From: Acidobacteriota bacterium
GTDB taxonomy: Bacteria > Acidobacteriota > Vicinamibacteria > Vicinamibacterales > Vicinamibacteraceae
Reading direction: 5' to 3'
Assembly (NCBI GenBank): GCA_023427865.1
Contig: JAEYZV010000412.1
Coordinates: 1 to 5,842, forward strand
Length of the DNA: 5,842 nucleotides
The notes beneath the pieces were generated by a model. That model did no database searches and was not told the origin of the DNA. It saw only the letters and a program-made list of their open reading frames with translations. Numbering within the stretch: position 1 is the stretch's first letter; each line of letters starts with the position of its first letter. Positions 1 to 5,603 of the stretch are shown here, piece by piece. The position numbers were made by a program, and so were the translations under genes.

Positions 1-167
1 TTCAGGCCGCGGAGCGCATAGGCTCGCAACACGTCATTGGTCATCGCGAGCCAGTCTAGCCGACGCGCGAGCGAGGGGTGGTTCCACCCACCCGACGCGA
101 CTCCGCCACCATCGGTCAACCTCGCAGGGAGAGTTCGGGCCGTGGACGTCGATCGTTGTCTACGGGC

Positions 168-174
168 GGGAGGG
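168..174 (+). promoter_or_regulatory. Ribosome binding site of the secreted hypothetical gene
   Basis: GGGAGGG lies 5 bases before the ATG at 180. It supports that start over the in-frame ATG at 78, whose extra 34 residues are Arg/Ser-rich and would bury the signal peptide. Confidence 0.55.
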
Positions 175-179
175 CGCAG

Positions 180-680
180 ATGCGCAGACGACTGTTCCTG
201 TGGGCAGTGTGCGCGGCCAGCCTGCTGCTGTGGCCGGCGATGGGCGTTGCCGCACAGAAGCCGGCACCGCCGAAAGACCCCAGCGCACGGGTTCCCGTGT
301 ACGTGACGGCAGTGGACCCCGAGGGGACCGCGCCGGAGTTCACGCAGCCCGGCACCGACGGCAAGGAAATCGCCGACTCGGTCACGGACATCCAGGCCGC
401 GTTCGCGGCCGTGAAGACCAGGTGGGTGCGACTGGTCACCGACCGGGCGGACGCCGTCATCGTCGTCGGTGTGACCCGGCGCACGTATGACGATGGCCCC
501 GAGATCATGTCGGTGTACACCGACGTGTCCATCGGCGCTTACACGTTTCCGATCACGGGCGCCGGCGACCCGTGGCGGGATGCGGCGCGATCCGTGGTGA
601 GACAACTGGACGCGTGGGTCGCGGTGAACTACCCGAAACTGCGCGAGCGGACGGCGGACCCGGCGTCGGGCCGGGAGTGA
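180..680 (+). CDS. Secreted protein of unknown function (166 aa)
   Basis: I do not recognise a named family. Residues 1-25 form a classical Sec signal peptide: RRR at positions 2-4, a hydrophobic core from Leu5 to about Pro19, and a likely signal peptidase I site after Val-Ala-Ala at residues 23-25. The mature part is about 141 residues with no further membrane segment and no cysteines. It has a short Pro/Lys-rich start, then alternating strand-like and helix-like segments, including TDRADAVIVVGVTRR near the middle and a C-terminal helix (ARSVVRQLDAWVAVNY). The overall pattern, with VYVTA early, a 'DxADAVIVV' strand and a terminal amphipathic helix, resembles small exported proteins of unknown function that I associate with Acidobacteriota; this is recollection, not a search. 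The start at 180 is supported by GGGAGGG 5 bases upstream. The gene stands alone and converges on the VOC gene with 30 bases between the stops. A short inverted repeat (GACGC/GCGTC at 679-693) follows but has no T-run. Confidence 0.8.
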   Translation: MRRRLFLWAVCAASLLLWPAMGVAAQKPAPPKDPSARVPVYVTAVDPEGTAPEFTQPGTDGKEIADSVTDIQAAFAAVKTRWVRLVTDRADAVIVVGVTRRTYDDGPEIMSVYTDVSIGAYTFPITGAGDPWRDAARSVVRQLDAWVAVNYPKLRERTADPASGRE

Positions 681-710
681 CGCGGGAGGCGTCGTCCACG
701 GACCGATGCT

Positions 711-1121
711 TCACTCGAGGTGAAACGCCCCATCGCTCCAGTCCTCGGGAGCGACGTCGGCGATGGTCTCGGTGAAGTCCCAGCGATGGCCAAGAAAATC
801 CTGGGCATTGTACTGGCGCTCGCCGTAAGTGTGGTCCTGCGGCTCGCTGACGATGACGGCGCCGTTCCGACGCGCTCGCTCACAGTGTCGGTCGGCATCC
901 TCGATGCGGACCTGGATGACATGTGAGTCGTTCGGCGCGGCCGTCCCTTCAGCGATGGTGACGCAGCCTTCCCCGGCCTTCATCTGGATGCGATGGTTGG
1001 CGATCCGAAGGCGCACGGTGAAGCCGAACGCCTGCGACAGCCACTCAGCGGCGGCGCCGGGATCGGGGTAGATCAGCACAGGAATCACCGTGCAGGGTGG
1101 TACCGAGCGGTTCTGTCGCAT
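711..1121 (-). CDS. VOC-superfamily (glyoxalase/bleomycin-resistance-like) protein, 136 aa
   Basis: This is a single vicinal-oxygen-chelate domain protein of the PhnB/glyoxalase-like type, probably cytoplasmic. From the start at 1121 the landmarks are: a beta strand VIPVLIYPD (12-20), the helix ending in WLSQAFGF (27-34), RIANHRIQM (39-47), VIQVRIEDADRH (68-79), YGERQY (99-104), GHRWDF (111-116) and a C-terminal ADVAPEDW (121-128). The closing 'GERQY...D..GHRW.F...IADV.PE.W' pattern is typical of a common, biochemically uncharacterised VOC subgroup. No substrate can be assigned. VOC proteins as a class include dioxygenases, isomerases and drug-binding proteins. Length is normal. An upstream in-frame ATG at 1157 would add 12 residues. 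I prefer 1121 because homologues I recall begin 'xxNRSVP' just before the first strand, but neither start has a good Shine-Dalgarno sequence. The gene is divergent from the DUF302 gene and convergent with the secreted hypothetical gene. Confidence 0.85.
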   Translation of the reverse strand: MRQNRSVPPCTVIPVLIYPDPGAAAEWLSQAFGFTVRLRIANHRIQMKAGEGCVTIAEGTAAPNDSHVIQVRIEDADRHCERARRNGAVIVSEPQDHTYGERQYNAQDFLGHRWDFTETIADVAPEDWSDGAFHLE

Positions 1122-1254
1122 CGGATGACTGTAGCCCCAGTGACTGCTGCCTCGCATCGCCTCTGCCGGCGCGCGATTGTCCCCGCCTGCCGCGGGCCAG
1201 GTCGAGCCTCGCCGTCCAGTGGCCCCCCGGTCATGCCGCGCCCCGCGACTGGGC

Positions 1255-1260
1255 TACGAT
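1255..1260 (+). promoter_or_regulatory. Possible -10 element for the DUF302 gene
   Basis: TACGAT in the context GGGCTACGATAG is the most -10-like hexamer in the very GC-rich 270-base divergent region (1122-1391). No recognisable -35 hexamer lies 16-18 bases upstream. If used, the leader would be about 125 bases. The rest of the region shows no ORF with coding character and no strong hairpin. Confidence 0.2.
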
Positions 1261-1376
1261 AGCTCCACGCCACCGCGTTCCGTATCCCAACGGCGCCCCT
1301 GCCGCCTTCAGCGGACCGCCCCGAGACGGCCACGGGCAGCCCACGCTGCGAGGTCATCGCCGCGCAGCAGACGTCC

Positions 1377-1384
1377 AGAAGGAG
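1377..1384 (+). promoter_or_regulatory. Strong Shine-Dalgarno of the DUF302 gene
   Basis: AGAAGGAG sits 7 bases before the ATG at 1392. It fixes that start and predicts efficient translation; it is one of the two best ribosome binding sites in the window. Confidence 0.7.
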
Positions 1385-1391
1385 TGCGTAC

Positions 1392-1814
1392 ATGCAAGAC
1401 GACACGACCTCCGATCCCGCGTACGGGTACACCGCTCATCTCCGCGACGTTCCGTTTGCCACGGCGCGGACGCGAGCAATCGAGGCGCTGAAGGCCGAAG
1501 GCTTCGGCGTGCTCACGGAGATAGACGTGACGTCGACGTTCAAGGCGAAGCTCGACCGCGACTTCCGGCAGTACACGATCCTGGGTGCCTGCAATCCGCA
1601 GTTGGCTCACCGGGCACTCGAGGCGGAACTCGGCATCGGGCTCCTGTTGCCGTGCAACGTGTGCGTCTGGGAGGAGAACGGCGGCAGCGTCGTGTCGATC
1701 GCGAGGCCCGAGGCCCTGTTTGCGTTGGTGAGCCGGGGCGACGTGCACCCCGTGGCACAGGAAGCCGATCGGCGCTTGAAGAAAGCGCTGGAGCAGCTCT
1801 CGCAGCAGGCCTGA
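1392..1814 (+). CDS. DUF302 domain-containing protein (140 aa)
   Basis: This is a full-length, single-domain DUF302 protein. The diagnostic stretches are EGFGVLTEIDV (residues 36-46), FRQYTILGACNP (58-69) and LLLPCNVCVWEE (84-95), followed by VVSIARPEAL (100-109) and a charged C-terminal helix. The domain is small alpha/beta, found widely in bacteria and archaea, and has no established biochemical role. Cys67 and Cys88 lie in the conserved ACNP and LPCNV motifs; Cys91 is an extra. There is no signal peptide or membrane segment, so a cytoplasmic location is inferred. The start is secured by AGAAGGAG 7 bases upstream. The next gene on the same strand begins 187 bases downstream, which is too far to argue for coupling, and I see no shared function. 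Confidence 0.92.
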   Translation: MQDDTTSDPAYGYTAHLRDVPFATARTRAIEALKAEGFGVLTEIDVTSTFKAKLDRDFRQYTILGACNPQLAHRALEAELGIGLLLPCNVCVWEENGGSVVSIARPEALFALVSRGDVHPVAQEADRRLKKALEQLSQQA

Positions 1815-2001
1815 CCACGTAGAACCCGGACCCGGCCGCGTACCTGCAATGCCTCGCGAACCGCCGCCAACTCGTCACGCGGGCGAGGGCGCGCGTTCCC
1901 CGCCGCATCGCGCTGGCGACATGCGGGACTCGAGCGTCGAGAGCCGTCAGCAGGCCGCGCGAGCACATGCCATTACTCTGACGCGCCTCGGACGGATCGA
2001 C

Positions 2002-3186
2002 ATGCCAGATGGGCTCGTCTCCCGACGCGCGCTCCTGATCAGGGCCACAGGTTGCGGCCTCCCGTTGGCAGCCGCGCTCGCCTGCGGTCGCGAGTCGGGG
2101 CCGCCACGTCCTGCCGTGGATACACGGCTCGACCGGTTCACCGGATGGCTCGCGCAGCGCGTGCCTGCGCTGCTGGCGACGCACCACGTGCCCGGGTTTT
2201 CGGTGGCGCTCATCCGCGACGGCGAAATCGCCTGGCGACGCGGGTTCGGTCTGGCCGCGGTCGACTCCGCTCGCGCCGTGACCGACGACACGATCTTCGA
2301 GGCGCAGTCGATGAGCAAGCCGGTCTTCGCCTATCTGGTGATGCTGCTTGCGGAGCGTGGCGTCCTTGACCTCGATACGCCACTCATCACCTATCCAGGC
2401 GCCTCCCGGCTCGTCGATGACCCCCGGTTCGATCGCGTGACGGCGCGTCATGTCCTCTCCCACACGAGCGGCGTGCCGACCTGGCGGTCAGGGGCGACGC
2501 CGCTTGCCATGCAGTTCGCACCGGGTGAACGCTGGCTCTACTCCGGCGAGGCGTATTCGTACCTGCAGTCGATCGTCACGGACCTCATAGGACGACGACT
2601 GCCCGAGCCTTGCGGCACCTACGAAGGCGACCTGAGGGTGTGTGCGACCGACATCGACGTCCTGCTCGGAGAGCGGGTACTGGCGCCCTTCGGCATGACG
2701 TCCAGCGGTTACGTCTGGCGCCCGGCATGGGAAGCTCGCGCGGCGATGCCGCACGACGGCACCGGGCGGCCATTGCCGAAAGCGCACCCGAGTGCCGCCG
2801 ATGCGGCGCGATATGCGTCTGCCGGCGGACTGCACACCACGCCGTCGGACTACGCGCGTTTCCTCATCGAAGCCATGTCCCCCACAGACGCGGGTGCCAC
2901 GCACCTGACGCGCACCGGGCTGACGACGATGGTGACGCCCGTGATCGCCCTGCCGGCGGGCGACGCGCCGGCCAGCTCGTGGGCGCTCGGCTGGCAGGTG
3001 TTCCCGACCGCGGACGGTCCGGTCATCGCACATGGGGGCAACGGTCGAGGGTTTCACGCCTATGCCGGCGCATCGATCACGGCGCGATCGGGCTTCGTGG
3101 CGATGACCAACGGCGACAACGGGTGGCGTGCCCTGGGAGAACTCGGGCTGCCGAAGGACATGCGCGGTTGGCTCGGGTTCGCCTGA
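2002..3186 (+). CDS. Tat-exported serine hydrolase, class C beta-lactamase/esterase family (394 aa)
   Basis: This is a serine hydrolase of the beta-lactamase/penicillin-binding-protein-like (S12, AmpC/EstB-type) family. The SxxK motif is S103-M-S-K106 (nucleophile Ser103, general base Lys106). VLSHTSGVP follows at 151-159. The second motif is Y180-S-G182 within WLYSGEAY, where many relatives have YSN. The third (KTG-equivalent) motif is HGG at 344-346. A twin-arginine signal SRRALL (7-12) precedes a hydrophobic stretch ending ALAC28; Cys28 could be a lipidation site, but the box lacks the usual Leu at -3. Export by Tat to the periplasm or envelope is therefore inferred. Length is normal for the family. 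Start 2002 is chosen because it places the twin arginines at 8-9; an upstream ATG at 1849 would add 51 low-complexity residues. Cys204 and Cys214 flank an insertion and could form a disulfide. Substrate is unknown: D-aminopeptidase, esterase and beta-lactamase activities all occur in the family. The name alone does not imply antibiotic resistance. Confidence 0.92.
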   Translation: MPDGLVSRRALLIRATGCGLPLAAALACGRESGPPRPAVDTRLDRFTGWLAQRVPALLATHHVPGFSVALIRDGEIAWRRGFGLAAVDSARAVTDDTIFEAQSMSKPVFAYLVMLLAERGVLDLDTPLITYPGASRLVDDPRFDRVTARHVLSHTSGVPTWRSGATPLAMQFAPGERWLYSGEAYSYLQSIVTDLIGRRLPEPCGTYEGDLRVCATDIDVLLGERVLAPFGMTSSGYVWRPAWEARAAMPHDGTGRPLPKAHPSAADAARYASAGGLHTTPSDYARFLIEAMSPTDAGATHLTRTGLTTMVTPVIALPAGDAPASSWALGWQVFPTADGPVIAHGGNGRGFHAYAGASITARSGFVAMTNGDNGWRALGELGLPKDMRGWLGFA

Positions 3187-3210
3187 GCTATCGGGCCGCG
3201 ATCTTCGCTG

Positions 3211-4596
3211 CTACTGCTGGACGACCTTCGAATCGCGTTCGACCCCGCCGGTCTTGTTTCTGCCGTCGACCGTGGTTCCAGTCGCGCGGAGCGGGAACCG
3301 GTCGAAGCCGCCGCCCTTCCAATCCACACTGACGACTTCCCGGCTGGTCAAATCGGGGGGCTCGGCGATGGTCGCCATCTTCCAGGTGCCGACGCCGAAC
3401 TCGGCGATGTTCTTCGTATCGCGCCAGCGCGCCGTGGAATCACTGAACAGGTCGTAGAGCCATTCGAACTCCCGCTCTGCTGACACCCGGACGCGGAATT
3501 GCCTGCTGGTCACGTTCCGTGTGAACAGTGCGAACGGATTCCACGAGGCGCGCTGATTCTTGAACAGATTGAACAATGCCTGGTTGTTGTCGAACGCTTT
3601 TTCGTAGTTCTCCCGGAACAGAATCATGTGTTCGCTCGGGTCACCGGAGTATCGCGCCGCCATGGGATCGAAGCGCTGATGATCGTGCCGGAGCCCGCGC
3701 AACGACACGCTGGAATACACATTCGATCCATTGACCGTCAGGAAATCAGCGCCGTCGAACACCACGGAATTGTCGGCGGCGTTTCTGTAGCCGCCGAAAT
3801 TGTGTTCCAGCATGTGAATCAGCTCGTGCAGCAGGACTTCATCGGCTCTGGCGCCAGGCTGAGTCTGGACCTTGTCGAAATTGTCTGCCGTGAATTGCAG
3901 TTCCCACGCACCCGCAATGATGAACACCCGCCCGTCCGAAGAGGCATTGGCCGCGTTCTCCAGGAAGGGCCTGATGAAGACCTGCTCCTTGACCATCTGC
4001 ACAATCTGATTGCCGAGTGGGTTGGCACAGATGACGTCGAAGGTCGCCTGCGTCCTGCCGACCCACTGCGCCGGCAGCATCGGCGGCGTGCGCTGCACGG
4101 CGGTCGTCCCATCCAGCACGATGTTCCTGTTCTGCCGGCAGAACGCCACGGGAAGGACGTTGGGCTCAGGCGGTACTGGCAGCGGTGGCAGAGGCGGGAT
4201 GGGACGCGGGCTCGGAGGCAGACCTAGATTCGTCAGCGCGTCGTCCAGCGCGCTGATGGTCATGCGGCCGACGATGTCGTCCAGCGGCTGACCCGTTCGC
4301 TGGATCGCGTTCAGCTCCTTGAACTTTCGCACGACGCCAGCGGTGCTCACGCCGTAGACACCGGCGGCGTCGGTGATGTCGCCGATCTTCAGCTCGGACG
4401 GCAAGGCCGCGTTGATCTTCTTCAGCGCCTTCTGCACCGCCTCCACATGTGCGCCATCCTGGCCGCCACGCGCTTTCGGCAAGATGTGGGCGGGGTCGGA
4501 TCGCAGACAGCTCTCCAGCCTGGTGCGGACCGACGAGGGCACCTCCGTGGTGAAGTCGGACGATTCGAGCGTCGGCTTTATTCGAGGCTCTGCCAC
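3211..4596 (-). CDS. Modular protein: peptidoglycan-binding-like domain, Pro-rich linker, HExxH metallopeptidase-like domain (461 aa)
   Basis: Residues about 34-122 resemble a peptidoglycan-binding-like helical domain. It has a GGQDGAHVEAVQKALKKI repeat helix (44-61), a YGVSTAGVVRKFKE segment (81-94) and a closing DDIVGRMTISALDDAL (106-121). Residues 127-145 are a proline-rich linker (PPSPRPIPPLPPLPVPPEP). The C-terminal ~315 residues carry EVLLHELIHMLEH (253-265), a zincin HExxH with His257, Glu258 and His261. The later segment GDPSEHMILFRENYEKAF (318-335) is a candidate source of the third zinc ligand, with Glu322 the best guess. There is no signal peptide and no membrane segment. Secretion, if any, would need another route. 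HELIH within 'LLHELIH' is reminiscent of M91-type effector proteases, but I cannot show membership. The start is GTG at 4596, backed by GGAGGT 5 bases upstream. The gene is monocistronic and convergent with the serine hydrolase, with 24 bases between the stops. A toxin or effector role is inference only. Confidence 0.85.
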   Translation of the reverse strand: MAEPRIKPTLESSDFTTEVPSSVRTRLESCLRSDPAHILPKARGGQDGAHVEAVQKALKKINAALPSELKIGDITDAAGVYGVSTAGVVRKFKELNAIQRTGQPLDDIVGRMTISALDDALTNLGLPPSPRPIPPLPPLPVPPEPNVLPVAFCRQNRNIVLDGTTAVQRTPPMLPAQWVGRTQATFDVICANPLGNQIVQMVKEQVFIRPFLENAANASSDGRVFIIAGAWELQFTADNFDKVQTQPGARADEVLLHELIHMLEHNFGGYRNAADNSVVFDGADFLTVNGSNVYSSVSLRGLRHDHQRFDPMAARYSGDPSEHMILFRENYEKAFDNNQALFNLFKNQRASWNPFALFTRNVTSRQFRVRVSAEREFEWLYDLFSDSTARWRDTKNIAEFGVGTWKMATIAEPPDLTSREVVSVDWKGGGFDRFPLRATGTTVDGRNKTGGVERDSKVVQQ

Positions 4597-4601
4597 GGGC
4601 G

Positions 4602-4607
4602 ACCTCC
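4602..4607 (-). promoter_or_regulatory. Shine-Dalgarno deciding a GTG start
   Basis: GGAGGT on the minus strand ends 5 bases before the GTG at 4596. It is a near-perfect site and the reason for accepting GTG as the start of the HExxH protein. Confidence 0.75.
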
Positions 4608-4706
4608 ATCTTCACAGGGCCCGCCGCGCGGCCTGTCGCGAAGATGCCGCGATGCCCAGGCGTTGAAAGCGACTTTCCGGCTCACGACCGGCCGCCACGT
4701 CGCGCG

Positions 4707-4735
4707 GTATACGGATCAAACGCTGGAGACCGCAA
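4707..4735 (-). promoter_or_regulatory. Candidate sigma70-type promoter for the HExxH protein gene
   Basis: On the minus strand, TTGCGG (4735-4730) and GTATAC (4712-4707) are separated by exactly 17 bases, in a locally less GC-rich patch. Transcription would start near 4700, giving a leader of about 104 bases. That leader contains a small hairpin GAAAG-CGA-CTTTC at 4665-4677. The matches are partial. Confidence 0.3.
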
Positions 4736-4799
4736 ACCGGAACGAACCCCCCCTGGCGCGGGGAGCATTCTTCGTGGGAACGCATTGCCCGGTATGGCG

Positions 4800-4848
4800 C
4801 CACGCCTCGATCATGTCATCGAGGTACCGGGATCACGTCACGCGACAC
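4800..4848 (-). pseudogene. Remnant of a HEPN/DUF86 partner gene, frameshifted and truncated
   Basis: A GTG at 4848 overlaps the last codons of the nucleotidyltransferase gene and reads M-S-R-D-V-I. One extra base in the CCC run at 4829-4831 then breaks the frame. Removing it gives MSRDVIRYLDDMIEAW, which matches what I recall of the N-terminus of DUF86/HepT HEPN proteins ('MSRD..YLDDMIEA'). These are normally encoded immediately after, and overlapping, an MNT gene. After codon ~16 no frame resembles HEPN: the restored frame runs through unrelated residues to a stop near 4712, and no RxxxxH toxin motif is visible. I read this as a decayed antitoxin-toxin pair in which only the MNT half is intact. 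The fragment is short, so chance resemblance is possible, but its position and overlap are what the family predicts. Confidence 0.42.
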
Positions 4849-5131
4849 GGCGTGCTTCGGATTCGATGCGTGGCTTCAGTTGTGGCCGCAGGGCTGTGCG
4901 GGTCACCAGATCCACGCGCGTGTGCAAGGTGTCTTCCAGCAGGGCCTTGAGGTCCATGAACCGTGCGAACGTCGCCGGTCCGTCGAACTCGACCAGGACG
5001 TCGACGTCGCTGTCCGGACGAGCGTCGCCGCGAGCCACCGAGCGGAACACATACAGCGCTGCGACGCCCAACTCCGACTTCAGTCGGGGGGCGAGCTGGC
5101 CTACGGCTGCGGCGACGGCGTCCAGAGTCAT
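4838..5131 (-). CDS. Minimal nucleotidyltransferase (MNT/MntA-like antitoxin type), 97 aa
   Basis: This is a small DNA-polymerase-beta-fold nucleotidyltransferase. The core motif is VFRSVARGDARPDSDVDVLVEF at residues 28-49, the counterpart of the canonical GSxxRGxxxxxSDxDLxV. Asp42 and Asp44 are the metal-binding pair, and Asp74 in TRVDLVT (71-77) is the third acidic residue. The Gly of the GS dipeptide is replaced by Arg30 (codon CGC, one base from GGC). The size, and the ending LKPRIESEARRVA, fit the MNT half of MNT-HEPN systems, where MntA AMPylates and neutralises the HEPN RNase HepT. Here the HEPN gene survives only as a short remnant overlapping the stop. Start 5131 is the only ATG that fits the domain; its ribosome binding site is poor. 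The upstream frame stays open to 5548 but has no domain character. Confidence 0.85.
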   Translation of the reverse strand: MTLDAVAAAVGQLAPRLKSELGVAALYVFRSVARGDARPDSDVDVLVEFDGPATFARFMDLKALLEDTLHTRVDLVTRTALRPQLKPRIESEARRVA

Positions 5132-5146
5132 CGACAACTCGCGGCC

Positions 5147-5152
5147 AGTATA
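5147..5152 (-). promoter_or_regulatory. Possible -10 element for the nucleotidyltransferase gene
   Basis: TATACT on the minus strand ends 15 bases before the ATG at 5131 and stands out in GC-rich sequence. It would give a leader of only about 9 bases, consistent with the lack of a Shine-Dalgarno. No -35 match is visible. Confidence 0.22.
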
Positions 5153-5157
5153 GCGAG

Positions 5158-5334
5158 GTGCTGCAGGTCCGGGCCGAGATCCTCGGCACCACCTGGCTGT
5201 GGAGTTGCGGCGGTGCCGTACATGTCGCGTACGGCAGTCCGGCCCAGTCAGTGGGCATCGCCAAGGTGATCGCAAATCTGTCGGCGTCCCAGCCGCCCGT
5301 CCACGTCGAGACTGGCCCCACCTCGATGCCGTAA
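5158..5334 (+). CDS. Possible small hypothetical protein (58 aa), doubtful
   Basis: I do not recognise it. A GTG-started frame (VLQVRAEILGTTWLW..., ending in TGPTSMP before TAA) has about 80% G/C at third positions. That is like the real genes here and better than the competing minus frames. The sequence contains a hydrophobic stretch around Leu-Gly-Thr-Thr-Trp-Leu-Trp and a helix-like SVGIAKVIANLSAS. The Shine-Dalgarno is weak (AGCGAG adjoining the start), and the frame continues upstream as a shadow of the nucleotidyltransferase gene. It could equally be the tail of a decayed gene. The first structured repeat begins 13 bases after its stop. Confidence 0.3.
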   Translation: MLQVRAEILGTTWLWSCGGAVHVAYGSPAQSVGIAKVIANLSASQPPVHVETGPTSMP

Positions 5335-5347
5335 GGAAATCGTGACG

Positions 5348-5396
5348 ACTGACAATTGACTGACCCACCTTCGCCTCCTTGAGGTTACGGCGGGCA
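5348..5396 (+). repeat. Structured dispersed repeat, copy 1
   Basis: This copy shares four blocks with a second copy 209 bases downstream, in the same order and orientation: ACTGACAA, GACTGACCC, CTTCGC and GGCGGGCA. The part from CCC at about 5363 to GGG at about 5393 can fold into an imperfect hairpin of 14 positions with three mismatches and a CTT loop. Confidence 0.7.
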
Positions 5397-5428
5397 GGCA
5401 ACGCGAGACCCGCGTGAGCCGACCGAGA

Positions 5429-5460
5429 TGCGACCCCGTTCCCAAAGAGCCGGGGTCGCA
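5429..5460. repeat. Perfect 10-bp inverted repeat
   Basis: TGCGACCCCG (5429-5438) and CGGGGTCGCA (5451-5460) are perfect reverse complements around a 12-base loop. There is no T-run on either side, so it is not a standard intrinsic terminator. It lies between the two structured repeats. Confidence 0.75.
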
Positions 5461-5472
5461 GACACCAGGAAC

Positions 5473-5520
5473 GCATCGCAAGCACGCAACAACCCGCGAT
5501 TGAGTGGCCGCTAACGATGC
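5473..5520. repeat. Short 6-bp inverted repeat with long loop
   Basis: GCATCG (5473-5478) and CGATGC (5515-5520) are reverse complements 36 bases apart. Alone this is weak. It is noted because it sits in line between two stronger inverted repeats. Confidence 0.3.
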
Positions 5521-5528
5521 ATCTTAGA

Positions 5529-5552
5529 GCCGGTGGAGCATGAACCACCGGC
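5529..5552. repeat. Perfect 8-bp inverted repeat
   Basis: GCCGGTGG (5529-5536) and CCACCGGC (5545-5552) pair perfectly around the 8-base loop AGCATGAA. The right arm ends 4 bases before the second structured repeat. No T-run follows. Confidence 0.7.
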
Positions 5553-5556
5553 CCGA

Positions 5557-5603
5557 ACTGACAAACGACTGACCCGACTTCGCACTGCGTGCTTCGGCGG
5601 GCA
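5557..5603 (+). repeat. Structured dispersed repeat, copy 2
   Basis: This copy has the same four blocks as copy 1 (ACTGACAA, GACTGACCC, CTTCGC, GGCGGGCA). The segment between CTTCGC and GGCGGGCA differs in sequence and length (12 versus 14 bases) but is again self-complementary: GCAC-TGC-GTGC here, CCTC-CTT-GAGG in copy 1. The outer arms CCCG/CGGG also pair. Confidence 0.7.

Noticed and set aside
1..44. Minus-strand frame running off the left edge, starting ATG at 44 (MTNDVLRAYALRGL)
   Set aside because: It looks mildly coding and could be the start of a gene divergent from the secreted protein. However, it is only 14 codons, has no Shine-Dalgarno, and resembles no family I recognise.
78..179. 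Longer start (ATG at 78) for the secreted hypothetical protein
   Set aside because: The extra 34 residues are Arg/Ser-rich and would bury the signal peptide. The ATG at 180 has GGGAGGG immediately upstream.
679..693. GACGC/GCGTC hairpin after the secreted protein gene as a terminator
   Set aside because: The stem is only 5 bp with no T-run. Such short pairs are expected by chance at this base composition.
1849..2001. Longer start (ATG at 1849) for the serine hydrolase
   Set aside because: It adds 51 low-complexity residues before the twin-arginine signal; the start at 2002 places the signal at the N-terminus.
2002..3186. Calling the serine hydrolase an antibiotic-resistance beta-lactamase
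   Set aside because: The fold motifs cover esterases and peptidases too. The YSG motif and cysteine insertion do not point to AmpC-type resistance enzymes.
4612..4803. Minus-strand ORF of 63 aa (MAPYRAMRSHEEC...) between the HExxH gene and the MNT gene
   Set aside because: It has no recognisable family and no Shine-Dalgarno. It overlaps the probable promoter and leader of the HExxH gene and is best seen as chance or decayed sequence.
5132..5548. Long upstream extension of the nucleotidyltransferase frame (to 5548 on the minus strand)
   Set aside because: The extension is Arg/Pro/Cys-rich with no domain character, crosses the repeats, and would place a 139-residue unrelated segment before a complete MNT domain.
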